Assembly (NCBI RefSeq): GCF_013141825.1
Contig: NZ_RZNH01000039.1
Span: 1-51,098, forward strand
DNA from: Marinifilum caeruleilacunae
GTDB taxonomy: Bacteria > Bacteroidota > Bacteroidia > Bacteroidales > Marinifilaceae
Length of the DNA: 51,098 bases
Direction: 5' to 3'
Shown: positions 50,968-51,098 of the stretch, in pieces
Layout of the letters: every line of letters starts with the position of its first letter
Numbering within the stretch: the first letter of the stretch is position 1
Notes under the pieces: model-generated
What the model was told of the DNA's origin: nothing
What the model saw: only the letters and a program-made list of their open reading frames with translations
Database searches by the model: none
Made by a program: the position numbers and the translations under genes

Positions 50968-51098
50968 CACCCTTTAGTCTATCGACAGTTTCCCTTCAAG
51001 GGAAACAACCCGTAATTTTCCGCAAAATTAAACATTTATACTTCCCCTTTTAGGGGAAGTGCCGACAGGCGAAGGGGTGATATAAAATAGTACCAAAA
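50968..51098. repeat. 131-bp palindromic repeat, copy 2 (reaches the window end)
   Basis: The core is the same length as copy 1 (112 bp, 50968-51079) and the shared tail reaches the last base of the window. Arms and inner hairpins are conserved, while the middle differs more (for example CCGTAATTTTCCGC against CTCATATTTTTCTGC). Confidence 0.78.

Overview
The window reads as a chromosomal segment of a low-GC marine-type member of the Bacteroidota. The evidence is Bacteroidota-type promoters (TAnnTTTG boxes, some with a TTG about 19-21 nt upstream), a type IX secretion C-terminal sorting domain on the endonuclease I protein, a TonB-dependent receptor with a carboxypeptidase-regulatory-like N-terminus, SPII lipoproteins, a BlaI/M56-peptidase pair with a TonB-like tail, and typical protein families (DUF559, S23/IVP four-helix bundle, PspC/PadR). 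A Marinilabiliales/Marinifilaceae-like organism is plausible, but I cannot assign a genus.

Layout. 1-148: right end of an IS256-family insertion sequence. 170-8049: a radical SAM (SPL-like) protein, a DJ-1/PfpI plus NTF2-like pair divergent from an AraC regulator, a PAP2 phosphatase, a POT peptide transporter and a secreted endonuclease I with Ig-like domains. 8070-11899: TonB-dependent receptor followed by a four-repeat lipoprotein. 12645-14755: typA and a ferredoxin. 14875-18239: an operon with a small secreted protein, PadR regulator, two PspC proteins and a DUF4252-like protein. 18265-24164: alpha/beta hydrolase, M16 peptidase, an outer-membrane barrel-like protein and a 3-methyladenine DNA glycosylase. 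24307-28870: the translation cluster rplM-rpsI-rpsB-tsf-pyrH-frr.

28755-31413 is the most unusual stretch. The 3' end of frr with its terminator is duplicated about 846 bp downstream. The sequence between and beyond the copies holds small membrane proteins, a lipoprotein with a Gly/Cys-rich tail, decayed gene fragments and a 21-nt direct repeat present in two places. 31438-33224 is a BlaI/M56 sensor operon whose promoter is overlaid by four tandem 16-bp AAC-N10-GTT sites. 34133-34720 holds an S23/IVP-type gene and the remnant of a second one, framed by inverted heptanucleotide arrays; related heptad arrays lie in the tsf-pyrH and pyrH-frr gaps.

34727-49459 is mostly ordinary: an OmpA-family lipoprotein, dxs, a SulP transporter, a C1 peptidase, an M49-like peptidase, a sensor kinase/response regulator pair and a PIF1-like helicase with a RecQ-like tail. 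49496-51098 is accessory: a DUF559 protein next to a 131-bp palindromic repeat present twice, a degenerate half copy upstream of the gene, and a cluster of trinucleotide-loop hairpins.
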